A stretch of DNA of 64,000 bases from Sordariomycetes sp. S80-01Y (Eukaryota; Ascomycota; Sordariomycetes). Shown piece by piece: positions 1 to 9,573 of this stretch (position 1 is its first letter; each line of letters starts with the position of its first letter). The position numbers and the translations under genes were made by a program. Where the stretch lies: positions 2,418,001 to 2,482,000 of the forward strand of contig JAXQJY010000027.1 in the NCBI GenBank assembly GCA_037042185.1, read 5' to 3'. The notes beneath the pieces were generated by a model. It saw nothing but the letters and a program-made list of their open reading frames with translations. It searched no databases and had not been told where the DNA came from.

Positions 1-129
1 CCCTCATTCCTCACTACGTAGCTTGGTCGATGTCACCAAATCCCCTCCAAATCATCACAACCAACTCCAGCTGTCGTCGTCTCCCTAAATCAGCTTTCCA
101 AACTTTCTCTCCCAACCTGCTCTGCAACC

Positions 130-772
130 ATGGCCCTAGAAACTGTTCCTCTAGAACACCTCCCAGACCCATACTCTGTTCACGTTGGGTTCTTCCGCTC
201 CGTCCGAAACGCTCCCCACCTCCACGCCCAGCTTCTCGCTCGCAATGCCGATTTCGAGTACGCCTTGATTGACGCCTCAGTAATTGTGTCGCGAACACAT
301 CTCTTGTCTGCAGTTTTTAAAGCTGTCAATTCAGACATAGAAGGCGAGTTAAGGACGCCAAATGTTCATTCGGAGATCGTGACAGGGCTGAGTGCTTCGT
401 CGAATGTGAGTTGGGCCAGGGTCTAAAGTTTTGATATGGGGGGGGCACGAAAGACTAATAGGGATTCAGATTGCGGAAGCATATCGAAGATTTGGTATCA
501 CGAAGGATACCAAAGATCTACTAGTAGTGAAGGTCACGAAGAATCACGAACCACCCGCAGTAGTAATAGGGAAGCACCTGTCTGCCAACGTGGAGGGTGA
601 ACAAGTCGATGTTACAGACGAGGATATCGAGGCAGTCACCGACCTATCGAAAGTGGCGAAATACTACAAGCTCAACGGTCTAAGCTGGTTTGATGGCATC
701 AAAGACAAGACGGCAAAGCGCAAGGAGCTTGAAATGCTCGTTCTAGGGAGCATGGCTCTTCGCGGCGTGTGA
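130..772 (+). CDS. CGI121: EKC/KEOPS complex subunit Cgi121
   Basis: Two exons (130-405 and 470-772) encode 192 residues, near the family's usual 180-200. The intron 406-469 has a GTGAGT donor, a CTAAT branch-like motif and a CAG acceptor. The joined protein reads ...SSN|IAEAYRRFGI..., the typical Cgi121/TPRKB segment, followed by a region rich in KVTK and ending NGLSWFDGIKDK. Known role: Cgi121 binds the Bud32 kinase in KEOPS, which makes t6A37 on ANN-decoding tRNAs, and it also binds tRNA and affects telomeres. The start is the first ATG, in a good context (ACCATGG). It converges on the proline dehydrogenase gene, with about 390 nt between stops. Identification is from remembered family sequence, not an alignment. 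Confidence 0.88.
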
Positions 773-1163
773 GCCTTGAGATGTGAAGCATCAAACTTGA
801 TCAAGGTGTCCAGGTCATGAATGCGTAATCAGATGTAGGTTACTCTAAACGATCCCTTTGTTCTTCTAATCATCTAATCTCGAAAAGCAACCTCCCGTCT
901 TGCCAACTGTCATTAGCCCTACCGACTCTGACGCCGACTTTTCGAATAGCGATGCGCCACGCTTGCCCGAAGCTCCTTTTAAAACGGTCCAGGGAGTTCC
1001 TCCCAACCTGTGCGGTATGGAACAGAAATCATCCGGAAAACAACCCAACTCCGAATCGTTAATTCGTCAAATCATCATACCTATCTTCGATGTCTCACTT
1101 GCGTACAGCCGTGTCCCGTCGTCCGGCTCGTTCGGCATGTCCAGTGAGCACTGATAACCTGGT
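773..1163. other. Convergent intergenic stretch, no gene seen
   Basis: About 390 nt between the stop codons of CGI121 and the proline dehydrogenase gene. The short open frames here lack family resemblance and codon character. It probably holds the two 3' UTRs. Confidence 0.5.
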
Positions 1164-2798
1164 CTACGATAGACCGAAGACGGCCCTGCATCGGCGTACC
1201 AGCTCTCCCCACATGGCATCCCGCCCGCTGCGAGTTCGGGCAACGGCGTCCTTGTTCTCATGTGCGCGACGCAGAAGATACTTCATGCACTCCCCAGTGG
1301 TGCCCCAGACGAGGTACTTGTACGCCGGCAAGGTTGATGCAGTCACTATAGCTGGGGCGATAGCATCCTTCAAGCTAAGGGCACGCTGGTTGCCCGCCTC
1401 GACGAGCTCGCAGCTGACTTCGTCGGCCATGCCCTGAAGCTGAGCGAAAGATATGGGCGACTTGGCTAAGCCAGCATCACAGATAGCTCGAGCGCGACGA
1501 ACGGATTCAGCATTATGAGTAGCGAGGACAAGGCTCGCAGGCGGGTAGATTCCTTGGCCCTCAACCGTTGCGTTCCACTGGCGGGTCAAGACGCTGGCAG
1601 CGATGCCGTCATAGCAAGCGTGTGTCTCTTCGACGGTGCCGTGGAAGAGGCTGCGAGGGTCTGAATTGATGTAGGCGCCCCGGACAAGTTTGATGCCAAG
1701 AGTGTAGCCACGGTGTTTGGCATCAGCGAGGTGGCTGGCAAGTACCTCGGGGCAGCTCTTCTTGTAGGCCTGATAAGTACCAAATATGACGGCATTTTGG
1801 GGGCTCTTGTTGTATTTGCGGGCGTATTCGAGGGTCCAGGCGTCAATCCCTTTCTGAAGTGCGTCCTGCTCAGCATCAAAGAGGAGTCGAACGCCACGTT
1901 GAGCGGCTAGCTGGCAGATGCGGTCGATTGACTGGGCAAGAAGTTTCGAGGCAAGAAGATGGTTGGAGAGCTGGTATAAGGCCAGGCTACCGGCACCAGT
2001 GAATCTACGACAGTCAACATCGAACTTTCTCGCGGGTCAACTAAGAGGAGCTTACTTGAGGGCCACAAAGTCGCCAGGTTGGGCCAGACGGACAGTTTCA
2101 AGAGTGCCTTGCGCCCAAGGCTCAATCTCCTCGCGAATACACTCTTCAGTTTCCTCGCCAACCTTGCCCTCAGCCAGAGCACGAGCCTGCTTCTCAGAAA
2201 GAACCACCTCCTTCGCATAACCGAGAATGACACCGGTAAATCCGATGTTCTTCAAGCCGTCTATGGTGCGACGGACCTCAAGCGCGTGCTCGCCAGCACA
2301 GAATTGAGCATAGAAAGTCTGCTTGAGCGCGTAGCGTAGCAGCGGGTTCGTATCAGGAGAGAGAAGAGGGTTCTTGGTATGAGCCAGTGCATTCATGATC
2401 TTCAAGCTCGGCCGAAGAAGCAAAGGCGAGCTCGAAACCGTCGTCGTTGCCAAAGAACGAAGAATCATGGCCAATGGGAGGACAGATAGCGGCGCACGCA
2501 TAGGCTCCATGGAAGGCGGCGCGATGGTTTCTTCGGGGAATTCAGCAAGTGTGGTAGGGCGGCGTTGCGAGGAGTGGATGCGGCGGCGCGGCGAGAGAGA
2601 CATGGCGGAGAGTGAGGTGAAGTTGAGGCTTGGGTGAGTCTTCGGTTCATTGTGAGGGCCGTGATTGACCGCCGCCACCGCGGTGAGGGTCGACCATTGT
2701 CGAAAGGCAGTCGGGGCAGCACTCGCTGGCGAAGCGAGCGCGACCCGGTGAATAGCTGGCGCGAGTTGGTAACCTCGTCCCAAGGGTGCTGAGAACAT
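1164..2798 (-). CDS. PRO1/PUT1: Proline dehydrogenase, mitochondrial
   Basis: Exons 2798-2056 and 2004-1164 give 527 residues. The 51-nt intron (2055-2005) has a GTAAGC donor and TAG acceptor and rejoins K|FTGAGSLALYQLS. Proline dehydrogenase oxidises proline to P5C with FAD in the mitochondrion, the first step of proline use as a carbon and nitrogen source. Visible family marks are LGIKLVRGAY in the barrel and the C-terminal RRAHEN (about residues 493-498), which matches the conserved RRxxEN substrate-binding motif. The N-terminus is Arg/Ser-rich and acidic-poor, fitting a mitochondrial presequence. An internal ATG at 2603 (MSLSPRRRIH) also looks like a presequence start, so the first 65 residues may be untranslated leader. 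Fungal PRODHs are usually 430-500 residues, which mildly favours the inner start. Confidence 0.93.
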
Positions 2799-4039
2799 TC
2801 TCCCTTAGGATGAGGACTGGGTTGGCAAATGGGAATGCGTCAGGCTGTTCCTGAGTGCTGCACAATGTGCTCTTCTCAGGTTATGAGGGTCGTCTGAAGA
2901 GAATTTGGGCAACGTCTTCGTTGGATGACGGCTTCAATACAGGGAAACCTGGTATGATGGAGTGAAGGGTTGTGCGTGAGGGTTGAATCCAGGTGAAGGT
3001 GTTTGATCAAAATGCGGTGGTGCTGGTGGAGGCAGGACAGAGCGGAGAGTGCTGGCAGCTGGATTCTATTGTGGGAGGGGAATACGATTATAATGTGTGG
3101 TCGAGGTCATCGTGACCTTGCTGGCCCCTAGCACGGCCACGGTGGCGCGTGCTGGCAGCTGGCTTGTCTATGTCAATAGCCTCCGTTGTCGGTCGCGGAC
3201 AATGAGCGACGTTATCTCCAGCCAGCCAAAAGCCAAAAGCCCCAAGGGGAATCACCTTCCTTGTCTCAGTATTATTAGTTTAAGCCCTAGATCGGAGCTC
3301 CGGTAGCAACGGCTCTACTGGTGTGAGCAAACGGTCTGCTGACCATCCGAGCTTATCCTTGCTTTTCCCCATCACATCCGTGCTGCTTTGACACAAGCTT
3401 TCCTTCTAGCTTCAAGCTAGTTGTCCCGTATCGGGGCATCACGTGGCCACCCCCGGGGTGGAGAGCGAGCCGCATGTAAGCGCAAGGACTGTCGCTGCCG
3501 GCGCTGGTCCTGCATAGCCTCTGCATCCGCGACCGGCGAGGCGCTGCACGTCGTCTCAGGGATGTTGCGATTGGCGAATGATAACGAATCGATTGTCCAG
3601 TTCGGAGATGGTTGCTGGGTCTGGATCCAACCCCCATATAATAAGATCGCTGCCGGCTTGGTGGTCGTTCCTGTTTCCCGGTCGTCTGAGGCTTATGATA
3701 ACAGAGTTGCTCCCTCACAGAGAACCTTGATCAGTGCGCGAGGGCCAGTGGGAGGATTGTCGTTGGGCCTCAATGCTCTGCGCCAGGTGGTTGGTCCCAG
3801 ATAAGCGCCTCAATTTGAGACTTCGATACCAATTCCCTGCACTCTTCCCCTCAGATTGTCAGACCGCCTGCATCGCGCCCGCCCACTCCCCCGGCTTCTT
3901 GGTCTCGTGGTCTGCCACGAATTTCCCCAGCCCAACCGCACGTCCTGTGGTACAATTATCCGGCTTCGCAATTGGTGCTGGTTTAGTCACGGCATCCCAA
4001 TCTGGGCATAGAATCACAAAGTCCACTTCCGAACCATGC
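2799..4039. other. 1.2 kb intergenic region with an unexplained open frame
   Basis: This is promoter side of proline dehydrogenase and downstream side of the Tim17-like gene. A + strand open frame at 3421-3804 has no recognisable domain. A minus-strand open frame at about 4116-3859 looks more coding-like (see findings). No repeats or RNA genes were recognised. Confidence 0.4.
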
Positions 4040-4820
4040 TCATCGTGCAGCCAGGTCTCGTTCAAGGCCACGATCCCCCACGGAACCTCCACCACCGAGC
4101 CGTCGTCGGATAAATTCCACGTAGCCTATGGGTCGACCTCGGGCCAGACCTAGGAGATCCTGCATGCTTCCATATGCGAAGCCAAACAACAGTCCAGCCT
4201 TTGCTGTACGGGCGGCAGTGGTGAGGGGGAACCGATCTACGGCCAATTGTCAGCTAGTGATTCCCAAGATCGACGCAAGCTTGTCAGATTGCCGTATCCA
4301 TAAGCTGTGACACAATCTCATCCCACCGGAATAAAGTGGTTTCCGAGAGGAATTCGGACTTACGAAATAAGGAAAATGTTCCTGCTACTGTCAAAGATGC
4401 AACTATCGTCGAGAACATGTCACTCGTCCCGCGACAGCGATCCACGGTACTCTCCAGAGTCAGGGCCATGCAGCTCCAAACACTTGTCCGCAAGCCCATC
4501 TTGAGCCCCTCAACTATCCCCCCTTTCATAGTGTGATAGTTCTTCGACTTATGGTACAGATACCATCCTGTCGTTGAGTCGGGCATCTTATGGGCATGCT
4601 CTGCGCGGAATCGTAGTTGTGCTGACTGGCCGCCCTTGGTCGCACCAAGCGAGGCGCCGATCAGGCCCGAAACAAGAGTACCCATGGCCACGCGAGGAAA
4701 TGTTTCTATCGAAAGTCGAGGATATCGGTCTAGGACGGATGTTGGGAGCTCAGGTTTGCGTTGCCGGCGAGAGGCTACTGGGGACCTCAGTGCCTGAGGA
4801 GACGGGGGTGGCGCGGCCAT
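4040..4820 (-). CDS. Tim17/Tim22/Tim23-family inner-membrane protein
   Basis: Exons 4820-4364 and 4236-4040 give 217 residues. The intron (4363-4237, 127 nt) has a GTAAGT donor and TAG acceptor and joins FSLF|HRFPLTTAARTAKAG. The protein is Ala/Gly-rich with four weakly hydrophobic segments: GTLVSGLIGASLGATKGG; GLKMGLRTSVWSCMALTLE; SDMFSTIVASLTVAGTFSLF; and AGLLFGFAYGSMQDLL. This is the Gly-rich four-helix pattern of the Tim17 superfamily, which includes TIMMDC1-like complex I assembly factors. It then ends GLARGRPIGYVEFIRR. It is not canonical Tim17, Tim22 or Tim23: the spacing differs and the N-terminus is extended and Pro-rich. Inferred location is the mitochondrial inner membrane. The exact subfamily is unresolved. 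Confidence 0.72.
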
Positions 4821-5384
4821 TGTAGGAGTAAGCGTTCTGATGCTTGCACAAGACGCGGAAGATGTGAAGCAATGTTTTCTGGCCGGAAGGCAAGGAGGTG
4901 CCCAGATCTCGAGAGCTTTTTGTGAGAACTACTTCAGGCCAGCCATGGCAGCGCCGGGTCGAAGAGATGGGAAGTCTCCACACAGCGGTTTCTGTACTAC
5001 GCACTGTTAAACACACTGTCTTGTAGTCCGTTACAGTACCGAATCCGTACTCAGGCCTAAGATGGACTACTAAACGTCAGGGTCTAGCAATGCTCATGAA
5101 AGATTATTGCACTGCCTACATTTTATCCACAGTGGGAGACTTTCCGGACAAAACAAGTTCAAATTCTGAGTCGCTGCAGCAAATGTGAGCACAAATTGCT
5201 CTTGTTTGCACTTAACGCGACGCCACGTGACTTCGCGACACATGTGTGAGGCCCCACGTATTCTGTCGTTCGCTTGAGCCTTCACGAGACACACTCACAC
5301 CTAGTGCGCAAGACTCGAGTTTGGTCGACTTCGTATGTTCCCACACCCTTCATTTCGAGCTTAGACTAAACAAGCAAGATTAAA

Positions 5385-5792
5385 ATGGAGGAACAAGATG
5401 TATCTGTTCGTTTCAAGTACGGCATCCACACAATTTACATGTTCGTCGACCTCACCGAACCAATGTCAAAAGTCAAGACAGACCTCCTGGAACTTCTTCG
5501 CGAGCGCTATCCCTCCGGCCTGACCACTTCTTTTGAGTCTGCGCAAAAGCTCAAAATCCCTGAGAGTGACAGCTCCACCTACCTCGCCCTCGGCGCACTG
5601 GCTGTACCGAACAGCGCGGAGGCTGGTTGGAAGAAAATCAAGTTTGATGAGGATCAGACTGCCCTGAAGACGGGTTTGAAACAGAACAGCATTGTTGCTT
5701 TTACGTTCCTGGAGAGCGCAGATGATGAGGCTGAATTTTTAGTGGAGTGGCCGAAGGAGGTTGAAGAGGATGAAGAGGCCGGGACTGATTAG
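5385..5792 (+). CDS. Small conserved unknown protein, possibly ubiquitin-like fold
   Basis: An intronless frame encodes 135 residues starting MEEQDVSVRFKYG. I recognise no named family. What can be seen is an N-terminal beta-hairpin pattern (VSVRFKYGIHTIYMFVDL) followed by a helix-forming stretch (SKVKTDLLELLRERYP), the order found in beta-grasp (ubiquitin-like) folds. The acidic C-terminus (VEWPKEVEEDEEAGTD) is probably flexible. There is no signal peptide, membrane segment or zinc motif. Codon use is ordinary and C-ending codons are common, so I consider it a real cytosolic or nuclear protein. It is divergent from the Tim17-like gene, with about 560 nt between starts. The ubiquitin-like fold is inference only. 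Confidence 0.75.
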   Translation: MEEQDVSVRFKYGIHTIYMFVDLTEPMSKVKTDLLELLRERYPSGLTTSFESAQKLKIPESDSSTYLALGALAVPNSAEAGWKKIKFDEDQTALKTGLKQNSIVAFTFLESADDEAEFLVEWPKEVEEDEEAGTD

Positions 5793-6424
5793 GAGAAGCA
5801 GCCTTGATTCATCGATCTCACTGCCACCTCAATCAGCAGATGGGCGAAGTGACGTTTACCGCAGTCAGACAGAAGCCTAGGTTTCCTGCCCTGATATTGC
5901 GCTGGCGTTGAGAGGAGTTTCGGTGCCCGACTTATGAGCTTTGAGACAACCGTAACGAATTAACCCAAGGTTGCCAACCAGTACTACAGTACTTTTGTAT
6001 CATACTTCTTGGTGATTGTGGCGTCTGAGGGCAAGGTTCCAACTGTCTCGCCAATTTCGCTTGTGTAGGCGGTGATCTTCCAACAAATGTGTTTTTCCAG
6101 TATTCTTACCATGGCGGCAGCAAACTCATACCCGCGGATTCAGCAGCAATGCAATGCTAATATGGCGTTGCCAGGGACACATTTGTTTGAAGATCAGTCA
6201 GAACGGACGCTATTCAAAACATTTCGTCCTCCTTTGTCTTTCTACGTAGGGTAGGTGAGCATCACGTGAATGACTAAGCACTCCGGCGACGCCCAAACGC
6301 GGTGCTTGAGTTTAGACCCCTGATTTTGGATCTCCGACCGGCACAATCCGAACAACTTGACCACGACCGACAATCGCCTACTTCCAGCGTGCCACACGCT
6401 CGCTGGGAGCCTTTGGTAATACAC
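5793..6424. other. Intergenic stretch upstream of the metallophosphoesterase
   Basis: About 630 nt holding the 3' end of the upstream gene and the promoter of the next. No convincing gene was seen. A frame continues upstream of 6425 without a stop but has no ATG. Confidence 0.4.
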
Positions 6425-8179
6425 ATGCGCGTCGCATCCCTACTGCGGCGCGGCCTTGGCCTCCTGGTGCCCATTGCGCTCGCTTGCACCATCTATCTCT
6501 ACCTCTATCCTGTCTTTGGGGGATGTGCGTTCCCTGTGGCCTCGAGGGACCCTACTGCCGCTTTTGACGAGACCAAGAAACTGCACTGGCCCTATAGGAG
6601 CTCCGACAATGCAATTCCCAGTTCCCAGGCTCCTTTCCGGCTGCTAGCCCTGGGCGACCCCCAGCTCGAGGGCGACACCTCGATACCGACGAAGACGTTT
6701 GGTTTCCTGCCACATTTGAAGAAGATTGGAAAGCACATCACCTTCCAAACCAGTCATGATTCACTGTGGGAACGGATAAGGAAGATTTTGCATGACACGG
6801 TGGACTTTTACTTCGAGGACATACCCAATGTCTTGGAATCATTGCGCAAGCGCTTCGACTTGTTCGGCAACGACTTCTATCTGGCACATATATACAGAAC
6901 AATGCATTGGTGGACGCAGCCGACTCACGTCACGGTATTGGGCGATCTCGTCGGCAGCCAATGGATCGAAGATGACGAATTCGAGCGACGAGGGAACCGA
7001 TTTTGGAACAGGACGTTCAAAGGTGGAGAAAAGCTGCCAGAGGAGCTCATGCTGCACCCAAGCTGGGAGTACGACATTGCTGGAAACATCGACGGGACAG
7101 TTGGGGAGTGGTCTCGCAGGATCATGAACGTTGCCGGTAACCACGACATTGGCTACGCTGGAGATTTGACAGAAGAGCGCATGGATCGATTCGAGCGTGT
7201 CTTTGGCAAGGCCAACTACGAGCTGCGGTTCGAACTGCCCGTAACCAATCTGACGTTGAACGCCACTGTTGTTGACGACGATGTGAACCCCGACTCAGAT
7301 CGTTTGCGGCCGGAAATCCGTATCATTATCGTCAACGACATGAATCTCGACACGCCAGCGAAGACGCCGGCTTTGCAAGACCAGACCTACCAATTCATCA
7401 ACTCCGTAATCGGCCACTCCCATGCGGTCGAATACAAGGGTGGCTTCACGCTTGTGCTCACGCATATTCCCACGTACAAGCCAGCTGGCGTGTGCGTCGA
7501 CGGGCCCTTCTTCGACTTCCACTCGTCATCGGATGGCGGTGGCGTAAAAGAACAATACCTCCTGAGCGCGGACGCGAGCAAGGGTTTCTTCGAAGGCATC
7601 TTCGGCGTGAGCGGCAACACAGACGCCGCGGGGAGCGGGCTGGGTCGTCCCGGTCTGATCCTCAACGGTCACGACCACGAGGGCTGCGATACGTATCATT
7701 GGATCAATCAAACGAATGGTACCTCACCTGACGATCGCAAGTGGGAACACGCGACTTGGCTCAACGCTTCCGAGCGCGGCATCCCATCGCAGGAGAGGCT
7801 ACCCGGCCGTCGCGAGGTTACTGTGCGTAGCATGATGGGCGATTTTGGGGGCAACGCCGGCTTGCTGAGCATGTGGTTTGACTGGGAAGCTTGGGAGTGG
7901 CAGTACGAGTTTGCCAACTGCCAACTGGGCAGACAGCACTTTTGGTGGTTGACGCACATCTTGGACCTCGCCGTTATTGCTATCGCGTTGACATACATTG
8001 TCGTCGTGACGTTGCAAGCAAACGGCATTGACTTGGATGTTAAGCTGAACAAATCCATCACGTGTGCGCGGAACTTGACGCTTGAAATGAGGCGACGGGT
8101 CACGAAGGCAGCTGCTATAATGATGGAGGGGACTGCCACGACGGCAACCCGGAAAGGACAGGATATTAAGAAGACATGA
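6425..8179 (+). CDS. TED1: Ted1/PGAP5-type ER metallophosphoesterase
   Basis: A single exon encodes 584 residues. The start at 6425 is the first ATG of the frame and directly precedes a signal anchor (LLVPIALACTIYLYLYPVF, about residues 14-32). Metallophosphoesterase motifs appear in order: GDPQLEG (about 76), GDLVGSQW (about 173), GNHD (about 238) and GHDHEG (about 414). A second hydrophobic segment lies near 508-530, and the tail is basic. This is the layout of yeast Ted1/Cdc1 and animal PGAP5 (MPPE1), which trim ethanolamine-phosphate from the second mannose of GPI anchors before ER exit. Several N-x-S/T sites between the membrane segments fit a lumenal domain. The family call is firm. The choice of Ted1 over Cdc1 is by overall resemblance and less sure. 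Confidence 0.88.
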   Translation: MRVASLLRRGLGLLVPIALACTIYLYLYPVFGGCAFPVASRDPTAAFDETKKLHWPYRSSDNAIPSSQAPFRLLALGDPQLEGDTSIPTKTFGFLPHLKKIGKHITFQTSHDSLWERIRKILHDTVDFYFEDIPNVLESLRKRFDLFGNDFYLAHIYRTMHWWTQPTHVTVLGDLVGSQWIEDDEFERRGNRFWNRTFKGGEKLPEELMLHPSWEYDIAGNIDGTVGEWSRRIMNVAGNHDIGYAGDLTEERMDRFERVFGKANYELRFELPVTNLTLNATVVDDDVNPDSDRLRPEIRIIIVNDMNLDTPAKTPALQDQTYQFINSVIGHSHAVEYKGGFTLVLTHIPTYKPAGVCVDGPFFDFHSSSDGGGVKEQYLLSADASKGFFEGIFGVSGNTDAAGSGLGRPGLILNGHDHEGCDTYHWINQTNGTSPDDRKWEHATWLNASERGIPSQERLPGRREVTVRSMMGDFGGNAGLLSMWFDWEAWEWQYEFANCQLGRQHFWWLTHILDLAVIAIALTYIVVVTLQANGIDLDVKLNKSITCARNLTLEMRRRVTKAAAIMMEGTATTATRKGQDIKKT

Positions 8180-8474
8180 TTGGACATAGATGGCGTTTCA
8201 CATGATGCTGGTTGATCCGGTATACGAGCATATATGGGTGGTAATCGGACCTTGGTTGTGGTGCTTGCTCGCGCTTGTCCGAGGTCTCGTGATGCGTTGC
8301 CAACGATCAGTCTTGAGAGGAGCACGAGGGAAACCACTCGTTTGCCCTTGATGCAACTATGCCGAAGCATTTAAAATATCCAAGATCTGCGAGCTGCCTG
8401 TGAACATACCCGTATCCAATCCCCCATAGACCAAAGACCTCGCTAACCCCAGGACACCGCGGAGACTCGACAAG

Positions 8475-9251
8475 ATGAAGCCATACTTTATCTTAATGCT
8501 ACTCTACGCGAGAACCTTTCCTGCCGCGGAGGCAGATATCACCGAAGCGGCACCGCATTCTCACGGCATAGTTCCGGTTCAAGTGCCAGCCCCTAAACCA
8601 TCCGTCTACTCAACCTCCGTTACTACCTCGGCCAGCAGCACACCAACAACTTGCTACATAGATGGTACTTGTGACTGTAACAGGGATGAGACAGAGTAAG
8701 CCCAAAGATAGTTCAAAGAAACTCAGAGACAACGATCGCTGAATAGCCGAAGCTACTTGGAGTACATTGCGGACACCAACTGCCGGGCCCGCTTCGTCAA
8801 CGACGGCACTCTCACGTCCATGACGGGCGCTCATGCCACTATATCGGCCTCTGTATCGAGGCCACGAAGCAGCGACGGACAGCCGGATAATTGCTGGATA
8901 GGTGGCCCCTGCGACTGCTCAATCATAGAGCAGTACACCGCCCCGTATGCCGCCCATCCTCGCCATGAATCCGAATACTGACACGCAGAAGATGGTATGA
9001 ATGCATCAGCAATCCGGCCTGTACGCACTGCTTCATCAGAGACAGAACGCTGACGCCGTGCGAGACGTGCTCAACGGCAGAATCATCGCGGACGTCGAGC
9101 TCCTCTACTGTGAGTGTCGAGTGCTACTGCCAAGTTTGAGAAAGTGCCGCAGGGGACGTTTAATATTACTACTGCTAGTAGCGGGACGGATGTCATTATC
9201 ATCGCGTCGAACGAGGCCCCAAGGAGTCCGGGGCGAAACGAAAGAGCTTAA
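8475..9251 (+). CDS. Putative secreted Cys-rich protein with an internal exon-bounded repeat
   Basis: Proposed exons are 8475-8695, 8747-8944, 8989-9109 and 9153-9251, totalling 212 residues. Splice sites are GTAAGC/TAG, GTATGC/CAG and GTGAGT/CAG. The last two introns are short (44 and 43 nt). If the third intron is not used, translation ends at 9139. A GTACAC donor at 8933 is also phase-compatible for intron 2. The N-terminus (MKPYFILMLLYARTFPAAEA) is a plausible signal peptide. Two copies of a Cys unit follow: CYIDGTCDC and CWIGGPCDC, each followed across an intron by the aligned segments EYIADTNC...FVNDGTLT and ECISNPAC...FIRDRTLT. The Ser/Thr-rich linkers resemble secreted fungal proteins. 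I do not recognise the family. It could be an apoplastic or cell-surface protein, but no function is claimed. Confidence 0.6.
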
Positions 9252-9573
9252 ACAACTGCTATAGCGGCAGACGCAAGCTTGATCCCTACGTCTTCACGAC
9301 AACAATCACAAATGACTCTTGTGCTTCACTTTCTTGTATTGAAATTCTGTGTAAGCGCCTCCCTTCACAACGGTCCCCGCGCGCTCATCATACAATATCG
9401 TACATACAGGCAGCAGCCGTGCGTGACGCCGGGCCATATAAACTTTTGACTTCCCCTCCTGTAAATGCCGAGTCTATATGCAGATCCCCCATTTGACAAA
9501 AGAAGCGCCCCCTCTCCATGATAGTACACTGACAATTAGCATTATATTGGTGGAGTTGAGTGCGGGTATGCGT
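9252..9573. other. Convergent gap, no gene seen
   Basis: About 320 nt between the Cys-rich gene and the stop codon of TIM50. No open frame or repeat of note was seen. Confidence 0.4.

Noticed and set aside
3421-3804. A 127-codon + strand frame upstream of the Tim17-like gene
   Set aside because: Cys/Arg-rich in an irregular way, no family resemblance and no supporting splice or promoter context.
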